DNA of 26,249 nt from JAFAXD01 sp035472475 (GCA_035472475.1 DATIPA010000251.1:1-26249); one strand, 5' to 3'; shown: positions 1 through 8,849, counted from the first letter of the stretch. Notes: generated from the sequence alone by a model not told the origin. Translations and numbers: made by a program.

Positions 1-26
1 CAGGCCTGCTTTGAAGGTGGTGGGGG

Positions 27-1466
27 ATGAACCAGAGCAGACCGGGCCGCGGTACTGTCGCGCTTGCGATTGCCGTCGCGCTTTGCGGGCTTGCCAATCA
101 GCCCCCCGCAATCGCCGACACGCTGCCCGGTGCGCTCGCCCAAGCCTACGTCAACAACCCCACCATCAATGCCCAACGCGCCGCGATGCGTGCCACCGAC
201 GAAGGCGTGCCGATCGCGTTGTCGGGCTATCGGCCGACCGTCAAGGGAACGATCGTCGCGGGCTCGAACGATCAGTTCCAAACCACCAGGACGCCGCCGA
301 CCGGCGCGCCCGGGACACCAAACGGGAGCCCGCAATATCCTGGTGCTTGGAACATCTACGCAAACCAGGCCTACAACGTCACCGCGACCCAGACGCTCTA
401 CAACGGTTTTCAGACCTCCAACCGCACGCGGCAAGCCGAAAGCCAAGTGTCCGCCGGGCGCGAGACCTTGCGCCTGACCGAACTTAATCTTCTGCTACAG
501 GCGGCCACCGCCTACATGAACCTGCTGCGCGACACCGCGCTGCTCGATCTGAACAAGAGCAACGTCGTCGTCCTGCAGGAACAGCTGCGGCAGAGCCGCG
601 ATCGCTTCAACGTCGGTGAAGTCACCAAGACCGACGTCGCCCAGGCCGAATCGCGTCTTGCGGCCGGGCGCTCGCAGCTCGCCGCCGCGGAATCGCAGTA
701 CATCACGTCGCGGGCTGTCTACCGGCAGGTGATCGGGATCGAACCCGGCAAGCTCGCGCCGGGCGCGCCGGTCGACAGCAAGTCGCCGAACTCGCTGGCG
801 GAATCGATCGTCCGCAGCCGGCAGGAAAATCCGAATGTGACCGCGGCCGCACTGGGGGTCGACGTCGCGGCCCTGCAGGTCAAGATCAACGAGGGTGCAC
901 TCTATCCAACCGTTGTTGCGTCGTTGGCCGCGCAACAAGCCTACTCGCCACCCCCAACCCCGAATCTGCTGCGGTCGATGCAGTTGCAGGCGTTCGGGAC
1001 CGTCACGGTCCCGTTCTATCAAGGCGGCGCCGAGTACGCGACGATCCGCCAGTCGAAGGAGACGCTGGGCCAGAACCGCATCCAGCTCGACAACCAGCGC
1101 GACACGGTGCAACAGCAAACCACGCAGGCCTGGGGCCAACTCGACGCCGCCAAGGCGCAGATTCTCGCGACCCAGGCGCAGGTGCTCGCCGCCGAAACCG
1201 CGCTCAACGGTGTGCGCGAAGAAGCCCGCGTCGGACAGCGCACCACCTTGGACGTCCTCAACGCCACGCAGGAATTGCTGAACGCGCGCACCGCCCTGGT
1301 CACGGCCCAGCGCGATCGCGTGGTCGCATCGTTTTCGTTGTTGGCCGCGACCGGACGGCTCTCGGTCGTGACCCTGGCGCTGGCGGTCGACACCTATGAT
1401 CCGACCGTCCACTACCATCAGGTGCGCGACGTCTGGGTTGGCGTGCGCACGCCGGATGGCCGTTGA
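27..1466 (+). CDS. tolC: TolC family outer-membrane efflux channel
   Basis: This 479-residue protein is the outer-membrane exit duct of tripartite efflux pumps or type I secretion. An N-terminal signal peptide is visible: a basic stretch, a hydrophobic core around residues 11-22, and likely cleavage after AIA at about residue 30. The mature part opens with ALAQAYVNNPTI, typical of the first outer-membrane efflux repeat. Two long Gln/Ala-rich helical halves follow, and the protein ends in VGVRTPDGR, the usual tail of rhizobial TolC proteins. The ATG at 27 is preceded by a purine-rich GAAGGTGG at 13-20, and an in-frame stop lies at 12-14, so this is the first usable start. The nearest pump genes are the RND pair at 12436-16755. 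The last 49 bases are shared with the convergent MFS gene. Family assignment is secure; its specific pump partner is inferred. Confidence 0.95.
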   Translation: MNQSRPGRGTVALAIAVALCGLANQPPAIADTLPGALAQAYVNNPTINAQRAAMRATDEGVPIALSGYRPTVKGTIVAGSNDQFQTTRTPPTGAPGTPNGSPQYPGAWNIYANQAYNVTATQTLYNGFQTSNRTRQAESQVSAGRETLRLTELNLLLQAATAYMNLLRDTALLDLNKSNVVVLQEQLRQSRDRFNVGEVTKTDVAQAESRLAAGRSQLAAAESQYITSRAVYRQVIGIEPGKLAPGAPVDSKSPNSLAESIVRSRQENPNVTAAALGVDVAALQVKINEGALYPTVVASLAAQQAYSPPPTPNLLRSMQLQAFGTVTVPFYQGGAEYATIRQSKETLGQNRIQLDNQRDTVQQQTTQAWGQLDAAKAQILATQAQVLAAETALNGVREEARVGQRTTLDVLNATQELLNARTALVTAQRDRVVASFSLLAATGRLSVVTLALAVDTYDPTVHYHQVRDVWVGVRTPDGR

Positions 1467-2680
1467 TCGCGCTCCCGGCGCTTCAGACGTCGGCCGAACC
1501 AAAATCCCAATCCGGCCAGCAGGAAGGCCGCCGCAATGAAAACCGGCGGCGCACCGGCGCGGTCCACCACCGGCGCCATCGCGGCAACCCCGGCCGTCTG
1601 CCCGAGATAGAGCGCCGCCGAGAACAGCCCAACCGCCGTGCCGCGCGCGTCCAGCGACATCTGCGTGGCGTTGGTCTGCAGCGTGTTGTGCAGCATGTAG
1701 AAGCCCAGTCCGACGAACGTCACCACCACCGGGGCGAGCCACCAGGTCGGAATCAGCGCGAGCGCCAGATAGGAGCAGCCGAGCACGATCCCGCCCCAGG
1801 TCGCCAGGCCGACCTGTCCAAACCGGGCCACCAGATTGGGCGCCAACGCCGCATAGATCAGTCCGCCGATCGCGAAGGTGCCGATGGACAGCCCGACCAG
1901 CGAGAAGCGCAGGCCGAAGCGCGCGAACAGATCGGCGCCCACGTAGGCGAACGCGCCGAACATCACGCAGTATTCGAGGCCGGCGGTCAGGATCACGAGA
2001 CGCGCCCACGGGTTCGTCAGCACGATCGCATTCTCGCGCAGGAAACCGCGCGTTTGCCTTTTGTGTTCGGGCGGCCGCGTCTGTGGGTTGACCGCGAGCT
2101 CGCGCGCCAATGCGATGGCCGCGATTCCGAGAAACCCGGCCAGCACGAAAAAAACCGCCCGCCAGCCGAGCCAGTCGCCGAGAACGCCGCCCGCGGCCTG
2201 ACCGAACAATTGGCCGGTGATCTGACCCGTCAGAAAGCGCGCCAGCACCTGCTGCCGGCCTGCGTACGGCACAACGTCGCCGATGTAGGCCATCCCCATC
2301 GGAATGATCCAGGCCGCGAACGCCGCCGATGCAATCCGGGCAATCGTCAGCGCGGTCAGGCTCCGGGTCACGCCGCACAGTGCAACAAATACGCAGGCGC
2401 CCGCGCATGCGACGACGACCATCGGATATTTGCCAAAGCGGTCGCCGATCGGTCCGATGAAGAGCTGCATCGAGCCGTGCACGAGCGAATAGGCCCACAC
2501 CACCACCGAGGCGACGCCGATCGTCACCGCGAAATCCTGGGCGATCTGCGGCAGCAGCGAGTCGGCTGAGCGCACCATCGCCTGGCTGGCGAAGCCTCCG
2601 ATCGCGAGCAGCACAATGGCGCGGGTGTGGGACGCCTGCGCGGATGGCGAAGATGAAGGCACGGGCGCTTTTTCTTGCAT
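1418..2680 (-). CDS. MFS transporter, DHA1-like drug/metabolite exporter
   Basis: This 420-residue inner-membrane protein has about twelve hydrophobic segments in two groups of six, separated by a charged cytoplasmic loop near residues 195-215 (the PPEHKRQTR region). The loop after TM2 carries GPIGDRFGKYP, matching MFS motif A (G-x-L-x-D-R-x-G-R-K). That fits a proton-coupled exporter of the DHA1 type, but the substrate cannot be read from the sequence. The ATG at 2680 lacks a clear Shine-Dalgarno. The basic tail after the last membrane segment is encoded opposite the end of tolC, so the two genes overlap tail to tail by 49 bases. It is divergent from valS across 2681-2824. Placement beside tolC does not imply joint function, since MFS exporters of this length usually work without an outer-membrane channel. 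Confidence 0.88.
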   Translation of the reverse strand: MQEKAPVPSSSPSAQASHTRAIVLLAIGGFASQAMVRSADSLLPQIAQDFAVTIGVASVVVWAYSLVHGSMQLFIGPIGDRFGKYPMVVVACAGACVFVALCGVTRSLTALTIARIASAAFAAWIIPMGMAYIGDVVPYAGRQQVLARFLTGQITGQLFGQAAGGVLGDWLGWRAVFFVLAGFLGIAAIALARELAVNPQTRPPEHKRQTRGFLRENAIVLTNPWARLVILTAGLEYCVMFGAFAYVGADLFARFGLRFSLVGLSIGTFAIGGLIYAALAPNLVARFGQVGLATWGGIVLGCSYLALALIPTWWLAPVVVTFVGLGFYMLHNTLQTNATQMSLDARGTAVGLFSAALYLGQTAGVAAMAPVVDRAGAPPVFIAAAFLLAGLGFWFGRRLKRRERDQRPSGVRTPTQTSRT

Positions 2681-2786
2681 TCGTGGGTCGGCCCGGTGTC
2701 TCCGCGAGGGAAACGCGAGGATCAGTCTATATAAAAGCCGTCGCCGGCCGCCGAGGCCATCAGCCGCGCGGGAGCCATGCGGGACG

Positions 2787-2815
2787 TTGACAGCGTCGGA
2801 GCGTCGGGGTTTTTA
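2787..2815 (+). promoter_or_regulatory. candidate valS promoter
   Basis: A perfect TTGACA lies at 2787-2792. A 17-base spacer separates it from TTTTTA at 2810-2815, a poor -10 match. If used, transcription would begin within a few bases of the ATG at 2825, giving a leaderless or nearly leaderless valS message. This would also rule out the in-frame ATG at 2777 as the start. A second AT-rich element, TATATAA at 2728-2734, is the alternative -10, but I see no good -35 for it. This is a pattern match only. Confidence 0.25.
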
Positions 2816-2824
2816 GCCGCCCAC

Positions 2825-5674
2825 ATGATCGAAAAAACCTACCAGCCATCCGAGATCGAGAGCCGCATCTATGCGGCCTGGGAACAGGCGCAGGCCTTCC
2901 GCGCCGGTCGCGCGGACCGCCGCGACGCCAAGCCGTTTGCAATCGTCATCCCGCCGCCGAACGTCACCGGCTCACTGCATATGGGCCATGCGCTCAACAA
3001 TACCTTGCAGGACGCTCTGTGCCGGTTCCACCGCATGCAGGGGCGCGATGTGCTGTGGCAACCGGGGACCGATCACGCCGGCATTGCCACGCAGATGGTG
3101 GTCGAGCGCCAGCTCATGGAGCGCCAGGAGCCGTCGCGGCGTGATCTCGGGCGCGAAAAATTTCTGGAGCGCGTGTGGGCCTGGAAGGCGGAATCAGGCG
3201 GCACCATCATCAACCAGCTCAAGCGGCTGGGGGCATCCTGCGACTGGTCGCGCGAACGCTTCACCATGGACGAAGGCTTGTCGCGCGCCGTCATCAAGGT
3301 GTTCGTGGAGCTCTATCGCGCCGGCCTGATCTACAAAGACAAGCGGCTCGTCAACTGGGACCCGAAGCTGCTCACCGCGATCTCCGATCTCGAGGTGCAG
3401 CAGGTCGAGGCCAAGGGCACGTTTGCGTGGGCGCGCGCGAGCGGCGAGGACCTCGATATCGAGGCGCTGAGCAAGGCGCTCAAGCGCAATCCGAACGGGC
3501 ACCTCTATTATTTCGATTACCCGCTCGCCGACTTACCTGGCCGCACCATCACGGTCGCGACCACGCGGCCGGAAACGATGCTGGGTGACACCGCGGTCGC
3601 GGTGCATCCTGATGACGAGCGCTATGCCGATCTGGTCGGCCAGCACGTGATCCTGCCGCTGGTTGGCCGTCGCTTGCCAATCGTCGCCGATTCCTATTCG
3701 GATCCCGAGAAGGGCACCGGCGCGGTCAAGATCACACCGGCGCATGACTTCAACGACTTTGAGGTCGGCCGCCGGCATGACCGTCCAGTGATCAACGTGT
3801 TTGACGCCGAAGCAGCGCTCAATCTTGTCGACAACGACGAATTCCTGGCCGGGTTGCCCAAATCCGCTGAGCTCGACGCAACGCTTGCCATGCAGGGCCT
3901 CGACCGGTTTGCGGCGCGCACCAAAGTGGTCGAACGCATGGCCGCGGCCGGACGGCTCGCGAAGATCGAGCCCAGCGCCCATACGGTGCCGCATGGCGAT
4001 CGCTCGGGCGCAGTGATCGAACCCTATCTCACCGACCAATGGTACGTGGACGCCAAAACCATGGCCGAGGGGCCGATCGCGGCAGTGCGCGAGGGCCGCA
4101 CGGCGTTCGTGCCCAAGAACTGGGACAAGACCTACTTCGACTGGATGGAGAACATTCAGCCGTGGTGCGTGTCACGCCAGTTGTGGTGGGGCCACCAAAT
4201 TCCTGCCTGGTATGGCCCCGACGGCAAAGTCTTCGTGGCCGAGACTGAGGACGAGGCGCTCGCCGACGCACTCGCATACGACACGGTCAATGGCGCAATC
4301 ACCGAGGCAGAGGCCGAAGCGATCGCGCAGGATCCGCAGCGGCGGTCGGATTACCTGACGCGCGACGAGGATGTGCTCGATACGTGGTTTTCCTCCGCGC
4401 TTTGGCCGTTCTCGACCTTGGGCTGGCCGGACAAAACGCCGGAGCTTGCGCGCTACTATCCGACCGATGTGCTGGTCACCGGTTTCGACATCATCTTCTT
4501 CTGGGTCGCCCGCATGATGATGATGGGCCTGCATTTCATGCCGGAGGCGCCGTTTCGCACGGTCTACATCCACGCCGTCGTGCGCGACGAGAAGGGCGCC
4601 AAGATGTCGAAGTCGAAGGGCAACGTCATCGATCCGCTGCACCTGATCGACGATTACGGCGCCGACGCGTTGCGCTTTACGCTGGCTGCGATGGCCGCGC
4701 AGGGACGCGATATCAAGCTCTCGACCCAACGGGTCGAAGGCTACCGCAACTTCGCGACCAAGATCTGGAACGCCTGCCGGTTTGCCGAGGTCAACAACTG
4801 CGCGACCGTCCCGGGCTTCGATGCAACCGCCGCCAAGGAGACGCTCAATCGCTGGATCGCACACGAGGCCACCCACGCAGTGCGCGAGGTGACCCAGGCG
4901 ATCGAGACCTACAAGTTCAACGACGCGGCCGGGGCGGCGTATCGGTTCGTGTGGAACGTCTACTGCGACTGGTATCTCGAACTGGTCAAGCCGGTGCTGA
5001 CCGGCCCCGACAGCGCGGCCAAGACCGAAACCCGCGCGATGGTCGCCTTCGTGCGCGACGAGATTCTCAAGCTGCTGCATCCGTTCATGCCGTTCATCAC
5101 CGAGGAACTCTGGCAGGTGACGGCCGTCGGGGCAGGGCGCGACGATCTCTTGGCGCTGAGCGCCTGGCCGGCACACACCGGGCTCGAGGACCCGAAAGCC
5201 GAAGCCGAGATCGGCTGGGTGGTTGATTTGATCACCGCGATCCGCTCGGTGCGCGCGGAAATGAATATCGCACCGGCGACGCAGGTGCCGCTCGTTCTGG
5301 CGGGCGCATCGCCTGAAACGCATGCGCGGGCGCAGCGGTGGCAGGAGGTCGTCCAGCGCCTGGCGCGGGTGGCCGGCATTTCCTTTGCGGACGCCCCGCC
5401 GGCCGGCTCGGTTCAGCTGCTGGTGCGCGGCGAGGTTGCTGCGCTGCCGCTCAAGGGCGTCATCGATCTCGCGGCCGAGCGTGCGCGGCTCGAGAAGGAG
5501 CGCCAGAAGGTCGAGGCCGATATCAAGCGCGTCGACGCCAAGCTCGCCAACGCCGACTTTCTGGCGCGCGCGCCCGAGGAGGTCGTCGAGGCCGAACGCG
5601 AGAAGCTGGAGGAGGCACAGACGCGCCGGGCCAAGATCCTGGAAGCGCTGGAGCGCCTCAAGGACGCGACTTGA
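2825..5674 (+). CDS. valS: valine--tRNA ligase
   Basis: This class I aminoacyl-tRNA synthetase of 949 residues charges tRNA-Val in the cytoplasm. The Rossmann HIGH motif appears as HMGH at residues 52-55 after PPPNVTGSL, and the KMSKS motif is exact at residues 593-597. The CP1 editing domain lies between them and includes TTRPETMLGDTAVAVHP. The tRNA anticodon-binding domain follows, and the last 65 or so residues form the charged coiled-coil arm typical of ValRS, starting at LAAERARLEKER. I chose the ATG at 2825 because MIEKTYQP matches the usual rhizobial N-terminus. An in-frame ATG at 2777 would add 16 residues; its GGAG is only 2 bases from the codon, which is too close. The stop overlaps a possible TTG start of prfC, suggesting one transcript. 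Confidence 0.97.
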   Translation: MIEKTYQPSEIESRIYAAWEQAQAFRAGRADRRDAKPFAIVIPPPNVTGSLHMGHALNNTLQDALCRFHRMQGRDVLWQPGTDHAGIATQMVVERQLMERQEPSRRDLGREKFLERVWAWKAESGGTIINQLKRLGASCDWSRERFTMDEGLSRAVIKVFVELYRAGLIYKDKRLVNWDPKLLTAISDLEVQQVEAKGTFAWARASGEDLDIEALSKALKRNPNGHLYYFDYPLADLPGRTITVATTRPETMLGDTAVAVHPDDERYADLVGQHVILPLVGRRLPIVADSYSDPEKGTGAVKITPAHDFNDFEVGRRHDRPVINVFDAEAALNLVDNDEFLAGLPKSAELDATLAMQGLDRFAARTKVVERMAAAGRLAKIEPSAHTVPHGDRSGAVIEPYLTDQWYVDAKTMAEGPIAAVREGRTAFVPKNWDKTYFDWMENIQPWCVSRQLWWGHQIPAWYGPDGKVFVAETEDEALADALAYDTVNGAITEAEAEAIAQDPQRRSDYLTRDEDVLDTWFSSALWPFSTLGWPDKTPELARYYPTDVLVTGFDIIFFWVARMMMMGLHFMPEAPFRTVYIHAVVRDEKGAKMSKSKGNVIDPLHLIDDYGADALRFTLAAMAAQGRDIKLSTQRVEGYRNFATKIWNACRFAEVNNCATVPGFDATAAKETLNRWIAHEATHAVREVTQAIETYKFNDAAGAAYRFVWNVYCDWYLELVKPVLTGPDSAAKTETRAMVAFVRDEILKLLHPFMPFITEELWQVTAVGAGRDDLLALSAWPAHTGLEDPKAEAEIGWVVDLITAIRSVRAEMNIAPATQVPLVLAGASPETHARAQRWQEVVQRLARVAGISFADAPPAGSVQLLVRGEVAALPLKGVIDLAAERARLEKERQKVEADIKRVDAKLANADFLARAPEEVVEAEREKLEEAQTRRAKILEALERLKDAT

Positions 5675-5706
5675 CGGCGCCCGCTCGCGCTGCCACATCC
5701 CGCGCC

Positions 5707-7329
5707 ATGCATATGCCAATCCGTCCGCCGGCGGCCGACGTCGCGCTTTCGCCGCTGGCGAGCGAGATTTCGCGCCGCCGCACCTTCGCCATCATCTCGC
5801 ATCCCGACGCCGGCAAGACCACGCTGACCGAGAAGCTGTTGCTGTTCGGCGGCGCCATCCAGCTCGCCGGGCAGGTGCGCGCCAAGCGCGACCGCCGCAG
5901 CACGCGCTCCGACTGGATGTCGATTGAGCGCGAGCGCGGGATCTCGGTCGTCACCTCGGTGATGACGTTCGAGTATGACGGCCGCGTGTTCAACCTGCTC
6001 GACACACCGGGCCACGAGGACTTTTCCGAGGATACCTATCGGACCCTGACGGCGGTCGATTCCGCCGTGATGGTGATCGATGCCGCTAAGGGCATCGAGG
6101 CGCGCACCCGCAAGCTGTTCGAGGTTTGCCGTCTGCGCGATATCCCGATCGTCACGTTCATCAACAAGCTCGATCGCGAGAGCCGCGATCCGTTCGAACT
6201 GCTGGATGAGATCGAAAAGACCCTGGCGCTGGACACGGCCCCGGTCACCTGGCCGATCGGCCGCGGCAAGGATTTCGTCGGAACGGTCGAGATCGGCTCC
6301 GGCCGTGTTCGGCTCTTGGAGGGCGACGCCGGCAAGGCCGGCACGGCGCGCAGCATGCCGATCGCCGAGGTCGCGGCGCTCAACGGAAACCTCGACGCCG
6401 GCGTGATTGCCGACGAGCTTGCGCTCGTGCGCGAGGCCTGCAAGCCGTTCGATCCTGCGGCATTTCGCGAAGGCCACCTGACCCCGGTATTTTTCGGAAG
6501 TGCGTTGAAGAATTTCGGCGTCGGCGATCTGCTGGACGCGCTCGCCGCGTTTGCGCCGCCGCCGCGCGCGCAAGCCGCCGACCGGCGCACGGTCGACGCC
6601 AGCGAGAACCAGATGACCGCGTTCGTGTTCAAGATCCAAGCCAACATGGATCCCAATCACCGCGACCGCATCGCGTTCGCGCGCCTGTGCTCCGGCCAGC
6701 TCACGCGCGGCATGAAGGTGCGCCAGATCCGCACCGGCAAGATCATCAGCCTGAACATGCCGCAGTTTTTCTTCGCGCAGGAGCGTGCGCTTGCCGAGCA
6801 GGCGTTTGCGGGTGACGTGTTCGGCATCCCCAACCACGGCACCTTGCGGATCGGCGACACGCTCACCGAGGCCGAGGCGCTGAATTTCGTCGGCGTACCG
6901 AGCTTCGCGCCGGAAATTCTGCGGCGCGTGCGTCTAGCCGACGCCATGAAGGCCAAGAAGCTGCGCCAGGCGCTGCAGGAACTCGCCGAAGAGGGGGCGG
7001 TGCAGGTGTTCCGGCCGCTCGACGGGTCGCCGGCGCTGGTCGGGGTCGTAGGCCAGCTGCAGCTTGACGTGCTGGCGGACCGGCTCGCACGCGAATACGG
7101 CATCGACATGGGATTCGAGGCGAGCGAATTCGCGCTGGCGCGCTGGATCTCATGCCCCGACAAGAACCGGCTGGCCGACTTCATCGCCGCGCAGAGGAGC
7201 GCTATCGCCGAGGACGTCGACGGCGATCCGATCTGCCTGTTCCGTTCGGCGTTCTACGTGGATTACACGACCAAGCAATGGCCGGGCGTCGCCTTCACCG
7301 ACGTCAAGGATCCGCACGCCAAGCAATAA
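5707..7329 (+). CDS. prfC: peptide chain release factor 3 (RF3)
   Basis: RF3 is a translational GTPase that recycles RF1 and RF2 from the ribosome after peptide release. The 540-residue product shows the G1 loop SHPDAGKTT at residues 31-39, a switch-I region containing GISVVTSVMTF, the G3 motif DTPGHEDF at 99-106, the G4 motif NKLD at 153-156 and a G5-like GSALK. The RF3 C-terminal domains follow, with VVGQLQLDVL and the conserved LFRSAFYVDYTTKQWPGV region near the end. Length fits the family (E. coli RF3 is 529 residues). Start choice is uncertain. The ATG at 5707 has no visible Shine-Dalgarno, while an in-frame TTG at 5671 overlaps the valS stop as TTGA and has AAGGA at 5660-5664, six bases upstream. 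Either way the G domain is complete and the gene is likely co-transcribed with valS. Confidence 0.95.
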   Translation: MHMPIRPPAADVALSPLASEISRRRTFAIISHPDAGKTTLTEKLLLFGGAIQLAGQVRAKRDRRSTRSDWMSIERERGISVVTSVMTFEYDGRVFNLLDTPGHEDFSEDTYRTLTAVDSAVMVIDAAKGIEARTRKLFEVCRLRDIPIVTFINKLDRESRDPFELLDEIEKTLALDTAPVTWPIGRGKDFVGTVEIGSGRVRLLEGDAGKAGTARSMPIAEVAALNGNLDAGVIADELALVREACKPFDPAAFREGHLTPVFFGSALKNFGVGDLLDALAAFAPPPRAQAADRRTVDASENQMTAFVFKIQANMDPNHRDRIAFARLCSGQLTRGMKVRQIRTGKIISLNMPQFFFAQERALAEQAFAGDVFGIPNHGTLRIGDTLTEAEALNFVGVPSFAPEILRRVRLADAMKAKKLRQALQELAEEGAVQVFRPLDGSPALVGVVGQLQLDVLADRLAREYGIDMGFEASEFALARWISCPDKNRLADFIAAQRSAIAEDVDGDPICLFRSAFYVDYTTKQWPGVAFTDVKDPHAKQ

Positions 7330-7347
7330 GCAGCAGGGCCGTTCCGG

Positions 7348-8058
7348 ATGCGAATTCTGCTTGCGGGTGCCACCGGCGTCATTGGGCGCCCCTTGCTGAC
7401 CCTGCTGGCCAGGGCCGGCCACGCGGTGACCGGTACGACGCGCTCGGCGGCCCGGGCGCCGATCATTTCGGACGCCGGCGCGACCCCGGCCGTGGTCGAC
7501 GTGTTCGACGCGGCGGCGCTGCGCGAGGTCGCGCGCGCGGCGAGGCCCGAGGTGGTGATCCACCAGCTGACCGATCTCCCGGAGGAACCCGACCCGGGAA
7601 AGATTGCCGCCTCGCTGGTCGCCAACGCGCGGATCCGCATTGAGGGCACTCCCAATCTCATCGCTGCCGCCAAGGCCGCCGGAGCCCGCCGCATGATCGC
7701 CCAGAGCATCGCCTTCGCGTATGCGCCGGGGCCCGAGCCGCGCGCCGAAACGGATCCCCTGCTGCCCGCAGCAAATTCCGTATCGGCCCAGGGCGTCCAC
7801 GCGCTTGAGGACGCGGTGACCGGGACGCCAGGCCTCGACGGGATCGTGCTGCGGTACGGCCGGCTCTACGGCCCCGGGACCTGGACGCCGGTCGCGCAGG
7901 GGCGGGGGCCGCTGCATGTCGATGCCGCCGCGCATGCGGCTCTGCTGGCACTGACCCGCGGGTCGCGGGGCATTTACAACATCGCCGAGGATGACGGGGC
8001 GCTGACAATTTCCAAGGCGCGTGAGCAGCTTGGCTTCGACCCCTCATTTCGATTGTGA
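7348..8058 (+). CDS. NAD(P)-dependent epimerase/dehydratase-like oxidoreductase
   Basis: This 236-residue protein has a Rossmann fold of the extended or atypical SDR type. The dinucleotide-binding GATGVIG (GxxGxxG) is at residues 7-13. Downstream blocks are typical of the family: RIEGTPNLIAAAKAAGARR, AQSIAFAYAPGPEP, LRYGRLYGPGTW and HVDAAAHAALLAL. The canonical Tyr-x-x-x-Lys catalytic pair is not seen: the expected region reads SVSAQGVHALEDAV, without a Tyr or Lys. It may therefore bind NAD(P) without classic SDR chemistry, or use other residues. It starts 18 bases after prfC and may share its transcript. The 3' end overlaps the convergent glycosylase gene by 15 bases. Substrate and pathway are unknown, and no gene symbol is justified. 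Confidence 0.85.
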   Translation: MRILLAGATGVIGRPLLTLLARAGHAVTGTTRSAARAPIISDAGATPAVVDVFDAAALREVARAARPEVVIHQLTDLPEEPDPGKIAASLVANARIRIEGTPNLIAAAKAAGARRMIAQSIAFAYAPGPEPRAETDPLLPAANSVSAQGVHALEDAVTGTPGLDGIVLRYGRLYGPGTWTPVAQGRGPLHVDAAAHAALLALTRGSRGIYNIAEDDGALTISKAREQLGFDPSFRL

Positions 8059-8658
8059 ACCACTCGGCGGCGAGCGTCTGGGTTGGGCCGTCCGGAACGG
8101 CTTGCTCAGAAAGCGCGAGCCCGAAAGCCCGTAGCGCCACGGCAATTCGATCGCCTTGGTCAAGCCGATCCGGACGCCGAACACGACATCCACGGCCTGG
8201 TCGCGTGCCCATAGTTCGAACGGCCGCCGGTCCAGCGCCAAGCCGTTATGCGCCCTCGTGATGGCGAGCGCCTCGCACAAGCGCCCGGGGCCCGAGCAGA
8301 GGAGGCGCGCCTCGGCGAGCCCGCGGCGGCGCCGCATGAGCGGCAGGCCCTGCGTTGGTTCGATTGCCCGGATCAGCACGGCGCTTGCGCTTCCTTTTGA
8401 TTCGGATACGAAATTCACGCACCAGTGGATGCCATACGAGCGATAGACGTAGGCGTATCCGGGCGGGCCGAACATGACCGCATTGCGCGGTGTCTCGCCC
8501 CGAAAGCTGTGCGCGGCCGGTTCGGTGTGGTGATAGGCCTCGACCTCGACAATGATCCCGCCGACGCCGTCGACCAGCAGGGTCGCCCCGATCAGCTCGG
8601 GCGCGACCAGGTGGACGCTGCGGTCAAAGAAGGCCTTGCGGATGCGCTGGGACGGCAC
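8044..8658 (-). CDS. DNA-3-methyladenine glycosylase, AAG/MPG type
   Basis: This 204-residue base-excision repair enzyme flips out and hydrolyses alkylated or deaminated purines, leaving an abasic site. The family signature is complete: EVEAY at residues 38-42, then AAHSFRG with His50, PRNAVMFGPPGYAYVY, and YGIHWCVNF. By comparison with human AAG, Glu40 is the general base, Tyr42 stacks against the flipped base and His50 hydrogen-bonds it. The start at 8658 is GTG and no strong ribosome-binding site is visible upstream, so the exact N-terminus could be a few codons different, but the family fold begins at about residue 10 and is intact. The gene runs against the epimerase-like gene and is divergent from ilvD. 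Its substrate after action, an abasic site, is what exonuclease III (11492-12277) cleaves. Confidence 0.93.
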   Translation of the reverse strand: MPSQRIRKAFFDRSVHLVAPELIGATLLVDGVGGIIVEVEAYHHTEPAAHSFRGETPRNAVMFGPPGYAYVYRSYGIHWCVNFVSESKGSASAVLIRAIEPTQGLPLMRRRRGLAEARLLCSGPGRLCEALAITRAHNGLALDRRPFELWARDQAVDVVFGVRIGLTKAIELPWRYGLSGSRFLSKPFRTAQPRRSPPSGSQSK

Positions 8659-8849
8659 GGCGGTGAAGCGGGTTTGAGACGGCTTAGGGTCGTTTCCTAA
8701 TGCACTGCAATAGGCGCCCGTGTCTGTGTCGCCGTGGTAACATCCCTATAAGCATCAACAAATTTCCTCGGTCCGACAGACCTGCGCCGCTATTCCGCCA
8801 CAGCGCTCCCCGAGACCGTTATCTCAATTGTTATGTCAATTAGAGTGGG

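Noticed and set aside
495..2498. 667-codon minus-strand open frame across tolC and the MFS gene
   Set aside because: It runs in a different frame from the MFS gene and opposite tolC, both of which are well supported; the composition is typical of a GC-rich shadow.
1463..2569. 368-codon plus-strand open frame inside the MFS gene
   Set aside because: Its translation is Arg/Glu/Gln-rich low complexity, whereas the minus-strand frame gives twelve clean membrane segments and MFS motif A.
4172..5719. 515-codon minus-strand open frame opposite valS
   Set aside because: The valS coding strand carries continuous family motifs through the C-terminal arm; the reverse frame has no domain and a biased composition.
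5413..6837. 474-codon minus-strand open frame opposite prfC
   Set aside because: It is a shadow of the RF3 gene, with no start context or recognisable motif.
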